64,000 nucleotides of DNA, from contig NW_025062479.1 in NCBI RefSeq assembly GCF_000002995.4, forward strand, positions 3,059,721 to 3,123,720, read 5' to 3'. The number at the start of each line of letters is the position of its first letter. Within the stretch, counting starts at the first letter, position 1. Origin of the DNA: Brugia malayi (lineage: Eukaryota > Nematoda > Chromadorea > Rhabditida > Onchocercidae). The position numbers and the translations under genes were made by a program. The notes under the pieces were generated by a model. It was not told where the DNA came from. It searched no databases and saw only the letters and a list, made by a program, of their open reading frames with translations. Below, one piece after another: positions 58,001-64,000 of this stretch.

Positions 58001-60357
58001 TTCAATAAAGATGTTAGAAATTTTGATATTCTAATCAGATTATTCAGGTAACCAAAAAGATTTTTACTGTACGTTGACAGTAGTAGTGGATATTTGATGA
58101 TGCTTTAGTCCTTTTAGTATTGATGATATGAGAAATTAATTACGACAGTGAATTTGCAACATTCACTAATATTTCTATTCCCAACATTTTAATCAACTAC
58201 AAGACTTACTAAATTTGCAGCGAAATAAAAGTGATAAAGAAATTGAAAATAGTGTAACCCTTCCTACGTTAAACAAGAAGCTACGAAAGGAACAACCACG
58301 AACAGAAGTGATAACATCGTCTACAACCCATTCTTTTACTGAAGGTCGAGAAATTTCACAATCAGTTGATCATCCGAGTAATAAGACGACTTTATCGCCA
58401 CGGCACGTCATATTTTCGAATTGTTTAAGCGTTTTTACATAAATTTAACGTTAACAGAAACAATTTTCAGTTTGCTTATAAACAAATCTTGAATTTCCTT
58501 TTCATTAATTCCTAATTATACCACTTCTCAACCTTTTATATATCTAAAAGGAGTACCCAAATAAGCTAGTCGTTTGCTGTCATCCTGTTTGGTACATTTT
58601 AAGCCGCTTCGTTACTTTGTAATTATTGATATACGCTTTTTCTGGATGGTATTTCTGTGGTTTATTAGCTGAATAATATTATTTCAGACATGTGACAATG
58701 CAGCACATTTCAACTGCAAGAAAGTTAGGAAAAACAGGATCAGCCGGAAACATCGAAAAAAGTCAAGGTAAGTAAGGCTAGTGTTGAATAACATCGAATA
58801 ATTCATTATTCATTTTTTTAGGACAGTGTCCACGAGAAATTTTATTCATTGTTGATAGCTCTGGATCAGTACAAAGGATATACGATCAACAAAAAGAATA
58901 TCTTTTGTCACTACTCAATGAATTACGAGTAATTATTTCCTACATAATCCATGTTTTTTCAGACATCTTTTACTGATCATTATATTTTAAATATTTATGT
59001 GATCGTGAGAAACGATCACATAAATTAGAATGCCATGGAAATATGCTAAAGTTTCTCCAATATATACATTAAAGAGTTCAAAGTTAAAAAATAGAGCGAA
59101 GTTTGCTAAAAAATATTCTGTTTGTTATATCTCAATCATTTATGCCTTCCTCACCTGATTGAATATTTTGATCAAAGAAAATTCTTTTTTCTTGTAAGAT
59201 TGGTGAAGGCAATCAACGAGTTGCTTTGATTCAATTCGCTGGTAGTTCACATCAGAGAGTTGAGTGGACGTTTGATACATATAAAGATATTAAGGATATC
59301 GCGGAAGCGCTGAATCAAGTCCGACACTTCACCGGTATATTATTTTGATGGAAAAATTGTCCGGAAAAAACTTGTTAATTTTAAGAGGACAATTATTTAA
59401 TCGAATTTTAAATTTACTTTTAGTTGGAAATATTGAAATTAAAAGAAACACATTTCTCGCACTTCTCACAAGTGAAAAAGATATATAGATGAGATACTGT
59501 GAAAGCTCGTTTGTGTCCATATGAAGAGTAAGACAGTATACAGAAAAGTTATCTTTAAAACAGAATTTCTATTGTCACTTTTACAGATGAAACATCCTAC
59601 CCTAATGTCTCTTGCTGCTTGTATCTTCAGTTTACGTTTATAATTCAAGTATGTTGAAAGAAAACAATTATTATTAAGGGACAACATATATCGGACGTGC
59701 ACTGGAAAATTCAATTGGTGTTTTGGAAACTCGGAGACAAGGAATACCAACAACTGTAATACTTGTAAGCGATGGGTACGCCACTTCCTTGTATTTTGAA
59801 TGGGTCACTTCCGGAATTTTACAGTTGATGATGAACAACAGCACAGCTTCGAATTGTTATATTTACAAGAAGTATAACATAAATGAGCTCTGAATGATTA
59901 GAGAAAGTTCTCCGTTAAACTTATACATTGCAGCTTCTCGCAGGATGATGCTAGTAAGCCCGCAGAAGAAATTCGCCGAATGTCCAACGTTGATTTTTAT
60001 GCTGTTAGTATGTCAGAGCTTAACAATTTGTGAGTTACTTTATTGATCTTTACTAGTCAATTCCATTGACCACCGTTGAATTAGTAATGACTTCCCTCAT
60101 CCTCAATGCTTCCCAAGCAGTTCCTTTTTCATTCCCATGTACTATTAGCTGAACACCACGACATGGGTGCCTAGCAACCTGTTCATTCCCACTTTACTAT
60201 ATGAAATAAGTGATTCTTTACCTCCTTTTTTTTTATAAAACAATTTTTTAGTGAATATCTTACAAAACTGACGGACGATCCATCAAAGGTATATGTTAGA
60301 CCACGAAGTGAAGACCTGAAACGGGATTTATTGAGCTTGATTCACTGTAGAACATGA
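55040..60357 (+). CDS. Secreted protein with two VWA domains, proteoglycan-like
   Basis: Exons 55040-55223, 55352-55670, 56037-56216, 57308-57595, 57872-57967, 58221-58406, 58688-58767, 58822-58928, 59199-59334, 59679-59775, 59934-60028, 60252-60357; about 620 residues. A signal peptide (FAWFVLFISVCC) is followed by an acidic Ser-Gly cluster (YLEGSGEGSGEGD), a classic glycosaminoglycan-attachment pattern. VWA1 (about residues 64-230) has MIDAS motif DTSGS plus SGGTRTG and FTDG. A Thr/Lys-rich linker follows (about 230-440). VWA2 has DSSGS, FTGTTYIG and VSDG, ending LLSLIHCRT. VWA domains bind ligands through a metal ion, usually in matrix or adhesion proteins. One junction is unresolved: exon 6 ending at gtcata (58407) is phase 0, while exon 7 needs phase 2 to read into GQCPREILFIVD. 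No symbol is assigned. Confidence 0.85.
57150..57192. repeat. Perfect 20-bp-arm hairpin in VWA intron
   Basis: Arm 1 (57150-57169) is exactly complementary to arm 2 (57173-57192) around a 3-base loop (tgt). It lies in the intron between exons 3 and 4. Confidence 0.9.
58993..59025. repeat. Perfect 14-bp-arm hairpin in VWA intron
   Basis: atttatgtgatcgt and its exact complement flank a 5-base loop (gagaa). It lies in the intron after exon 8. Confidence 0.85.
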
Positions 60358-60677
60358 TCAGAAACTTTAATTTATTCACTTTATTAACTGCAAATTTGGT
60401 GTTATTTCAAAACTACATTTCATAGAATAAACAATCAAATGTCACATAAACATTTTGAAAGACAAACGAAGTAGAGGCAATAAGAAACGAAAAAAAAAAA
60501 AAAAAAAAACGGGAAAATTATGGAAGAATATGATAAGCCTCATCCTTAAAATTTATCCCGAAAGAAGACTTTGCAACCTTGCAACCTGTTGGCGCTTTAT
60601 GAAGAAAAGGTGCTGAAAGTTGCAAATAGTATAAGCTCGAATATGAAATGTATCACAATTGTCGAGAGGTAGTTCTG
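60358..60677. other. Gap between convergent genes
   Basis: Shared 3' region of the VWA gene (+) and the Shg1/BOD1-like gene (-). It has a poly-A run at about 60490-60509; aataaa-type signals occur near 60426. No gene. Confidence 0.5.
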
Positions 60678-62708
60678 CTAGTAGTATACAAAATCTCCAT
60701 TACAAGCTTTGCCTCGACGCCTTGTACGATATTGCACAGCTGATGCCATGTACTGCTTGGATGCTACTGCTTCCTGCATTGATTTGCATAACTGATGATA
60801 ATTTTTAACTGCCTCGAAGAAAATTTGAAAGGAAAATGCTGAGGTATAATGAGATGAGAAAATTCAAATAAAAGGAAAACATGCGCAACAAACATAAATT
60901 TACCCACCCTTGCATTAGAATAAAATTTTTTCGTGACGATTTTTTGTGCTTGGTAAGAGGTAAACGAAGCTTCAATATTCCCATCTTCAGAATGTTTGAG
61001 CATTGACTTCGACTTAGCAGTTATTATCTCATTTGTCGACTCAGCGTAAGCGGTACTGGCTTAAAATCGATACTGATAGCAGAATGAAATATTGTGACTG
61101 GAAGGAATTCCATAATTAATATAGATATCACTACCAGAAAAAAAAAATCGTAAGAAAATACTGCTTGCTAACATACCCGTAGAATTACAATTTCCGTACG
61201 AACTTATTGTGTTTCGAACAGATGGTACCTGAAAATCAATACATAACGGAAAAACACACATAAAACATTAAGAAACCAATTCAAACGTGAAAGGAAAATT
61301 TCTAAAATGAATGGATACCGGAATTAATTAGTAAAGACAGTTAATAAGATCAGGAAATGCAAAAGCATCCATATAATGGTAGATATCTTTGATACATGCC
61401 GCTATAAATTTAAGTATTCATTTTTAGAATCCATTACATATGTTTAAAAAAATCCATTTCAAAATGGGCCTTTCATCAACTGTATTAGCCAACCAATGTT
61501 AAAGACGCAAATAAACTTCCTAATGAATCATATCATTAAATTACAAAATCCTTGCCTTAACATGCTCCGCATGAGGAAATGACACTGTCGAGGATAAATT
61601 TGGGTTTGGATAAGTAGTTGGTGGAAGAGCTATATCAGATAAAGGAGTCTCTTTGGTCGAACTAGTTTGAGGGCTTTGTTCGGAATCCGAATCTATTTCC
61701 ATATCACAAACCTATAAGATAACTGCACTGATATTTTTTCTTGATAAATTGAAAAGATTTTTTTATCCGAACTCTTTCATAGGCACATTAACTCTTCATT
61801 AATAAAAATCACTGTACTTCATGGTCTTCGACGGGTTGCCGCGATTGTACATTTTCAAGCAGTTCCTTTTTTGTTAGGCCAAGAAAAGAATCAACATAGC
61901 GGCCAATTTCTTCCAATAAGCTACATAATGTTTCACCAGCATCCAAACCCTAAAACCACTCAGCTGCTCCATATACACGCAAAATTACATTTCCGCATTC
62001 AAACTAATTTCAATAAAAATTGAAAAATGCTGAAGGAAAACAATAAAAAGAGACACATACCTCAGTGATCATAATGCCATACTGAGTACTATTAAGAGCA
62101 AAAAGCTTCTTCCTGAGTATATCGAGTGCATTGTTTTTAGTGAGATTTGATGCAGATGTTTTCAATAAATCGTCAACAATTTCTTCAGCATTTAATGCCA
62201 CCCTTTGGTAACGATCCTATAACACTGTTAATGTTTCTCGATACGGGAGCTGAACATAAAATATCACTATAAATCTATCATTTCCCATTAAATGTAACCA
62301 AATAGTTCATGTATTGTGAAATGACAACAGTCATTTCAACACAAGGCGGTAATATTGATGAAGTCCAAAATGTATGATGAAGATAATGTCGCATGCTTAG
62401 TGAAATTCAGAAAGTGGAATTATTACACTTTAATAACAACTGTTGGGTTTTAATCAAATGCTTAATCCCTGACAAAGTCATTATCATCAAAAAGAACTGT
62501 CATAGGATAATGAATAAAAACTAAATGATTGCCTCGTTGCTCGTTCTGAAATTACTATAATAAAATGCTACAATTATTTGAAAAATTTGCATACAGTAGC
62601 AGCGATTGAGGTGAAAATTTTTCGTCTCAGTTTATCAAATGTGCCTTCAGATTTAAAAGCGTCTACGACTTGGCGTACTTCGCTCTGCTCTACTTTCGTC
62701 ACAAGCAT
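60678..62708 (-). CDS. Shg1/BOD1-like protein
   Basis: Seven exons (62708-62595, 62216-62061, 61949-61818, 61711-61562, 61228-61177, 61059-60904, 60838-60678) close in frame to 306 residues. Residues about 5-105 resemble the Shg1 domain of COMPASS component Shg1 and of vertebrate BOD1/BOD1L: VVDAFKSEGTFDKLRRKIF, then AEEIVDDLLKTSASNLTKNN, then ALDILRKKLFALN. BOD1 acts in chromosome biorientation through PP2A, and BOD1L/Shg1 in histone-methyltransferase complexes. The middle is Ser/Pro/Thr-rich with an acidic DMEIDSDSEQSP. The C-terminal part (FQIFFEAVKNYHQLCKSMQE, then YRTRRRGKAC) is helical and basic. An upstream TGA directly precedes the ATG, fixing the start. The end of exon 4 is ambiguous (gttaag at 61561, or a GC donor at 61556 adding Val-Lys less neatly). 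Family assignment is from pattern memory and is moderate. Confidence 0.65.
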
Positions 62709-62865
62709 TCACAGTCCTTCCTTACGCATCCTAGAAATTACTGTTATAAATGAAATAATTTGAGATAAACGATAACTTAATGCGTTACAGAGCTATATAA
62801 ACATATAAGCTGAGTGTCAAAAAACAAAACACAATTCTGTCCCTTACACTCTTTTCGAGTCGCAA

Positions 62866-63054
62866 ATGAATTACACCTTTGGTAAAATATTGAGCAGAAC
62901 TACTTTAGGGAAAAAGGAAGCAAACTTGATCACTAAAAGCCATCCAAACATCCCGCCAGTTCCTTGCCGGTATAACCGAATAATTCGGATTGAAAATCCC
63001 GATAAAATATCAGGACTTTTAAAAGAAAAGTTTTATAGACTGAAAGATGTATAA
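62866..63054 (+). CDS. Small 62-residue protein, unknown
   Basis: Intronless ATG frame, basic and hydrophilic: starts MNYTFGKILSRTTLGKKEAN, middle SHPNIPPVPCRYNRIIRIEN, end LLKEKFYRLKDV. The composition is like a genuine small basic (perhaps mitochondrial) protein; no family is recognised. It is head to head with the Shg1/BOD1-like gene with only 157 bases between start codons, so the two would share a promoter region. Confidence 0.45.
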   Translation: MNYTFGKILSRTTLGKKEANLITKSHPNIPPVPCRYNRIIRIENPDKISGLLKEKFYRLKDV

Positions 63055-64000
63055 AAAAACTAACTACACACACAACAACGGTCTATTTATAAAAAGTACA
63101 GAAATTACCTGTGATCGAAAAACAACTAGAGATTCAGAAACTGCTCCTCCAAATACGAAAATGAACTACCCGTCACCCAGTTAAAACCCAACACACAAAC
63201 CAGGCAGTGCATAAAGTGATCATAGCCATACTGTGTGCTACTCTGAGCGACTCGGTCTGTTTAACATTTGTATCGAAAAATCTTGTGTTGCATGAAAGGG
63301 GAGTAACGGTGATGTTGAATCTGTGCGATATTAGTTATAACATTTTGAGGATTGCATTAACATCTTGAAATGATAAGGACATAGCTATCTTATCACCTTC
63401 AAACATTTCATAATTCATAATTGATAATTGCACTTACGAGATGCAGTTATTATCTTTGTTCTTTTTTCACGATACTTCCGCACTGAACGTATTGCTCTTC
63501 CATGTAAATATACAAAACAATATTATGATTCTTATCGTTTTCCCTGATTCATTAAGATGACTTCTAATCACCTGAGCAATGTCAGAGAATTATGCTTGAT
63601 AAAGTTCACATTTTGCAGACTTAAATTACTTTAAATATGTAAAATAAACTGAAAGTTAAAAGATAATTGTGAAATTTGTGAAAAGCAAAATTTTAGAGAA
63701 AAAAATAAGGTTAAGAGTCGACCATTAGCATAACAATTAAAATTTTATGAGAAGTTAAAACTTATGAGAAGCAGATTTTAGAAATGGAGTGGAAAATTAA
63801 ATTAATGGTCCAATTATTAGTATGACATTTGCACAAACCTATGAGAAGCAAGATTTAAGGGGAAATACAGAGCAGAAAATTAAACCAATAATCTAATTAT
63901 TAGCATGACTTGCGTGCTGGCAAGTGAAATATTGAGTGCAAAGTCGGATTTTCCATGAGTGCCAAGCTAAATGATAAATACATTTCCTTTTCTTTTCATT
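63055..64000. other. Right-end region
   Basis: No gene recognised. 63130-63300 is somewhat GC-richer. The end holds the degenerate tandem repeat listed separately. Confidence 0.4.
63671..63915. repeat. Degenerate tandem repeat, unit about 80 bp
   Basis: Three diverged copies (about 63671-63740, 63760-63830, 63839-63912) share a pattern: tatgagaagca, then gattta, later aaaattaaa, ending attattagYatgac. The last two are the closest pair. A fourth, weaker copy may start near 63920. Confidence 0.65.

Overview
The window is eukaryotic, AT-rich (roughly two thirds A+T by eye) and carries intron-rich protein genes whose introns mostly end in TTTCAG/TTTTAG. The gene set (an attractin, an Msx-type homeobox gene, an AIP1/UNC-78 protein, a GOGAT-like protein and a FMRFamide-like peptide) points to a nematode. 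The long AT-rich spacers and introns of a few hundred bases suit a filarial (onchocercid) nematode, but the species cannot be settled from the sequence. From memory, C. elegans has GOGAT, attractin (tag-53), vab-15 and unc-78 all on its X chromosome, so this may be a piece of ancestral X.

Layout, left to right. 1-8.6 kb: a FMRFamide-like neuropeptide exon (+), then a glutamate-synthase-like gene (-) that carries only the N-terminal glutaminase domain. 8.6-15 kb: AT-rich spacer with one doubtful two-exon gene (-). 15.0-23.6 kb: a complete 20-exon attractin-family receptor (+). 23.6-33.3 kb: gene desert with AT microsatellites. 33.3-38.8 kb: a vab-15/Msx homeobox gene (+) whose homeobox is split by a 4.4 kb intron; an unexplained 54-codon reading frame lies antisense in that intron. 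43.1-43.8 kb: a two-exon small secreted protein (+). 45.0-47.4 kb: a Rab40-type GTPase with a SOCS box (-). 49.1-53.1 kb: the AIP1/UNC-78 actin-disassembly protein (+). 55.0-60.4 kb: a secreted protein with two von Willebrand A domains and a glycosaminoglycan-attachment-like Ser-Gly cluster (+). 60.7-62.7 kb: a Shg1/BOD1-like protein (-), head to head with a 62-residue unknown ORF (+).

I checked exon models by hand for splice sites and phase. Attractin (1273 aa), UNC-78 (614 aa), Rab40 (277 aa), VAB-15 (250 aa), the Shg1/BOD1-like protein (306 aa) and the GOGAT-like protein (413 aa) all close in frame. In the VWA gene one junction stays unresolved. The genes form no visible operon. They look like independent units for peptide signalling, nitrogen metabolism, cell-surface signalling, neuron/muscle patterning, ubiquitin-linked GTPase function, actin turnover, matrix and chromatin or mitosis.
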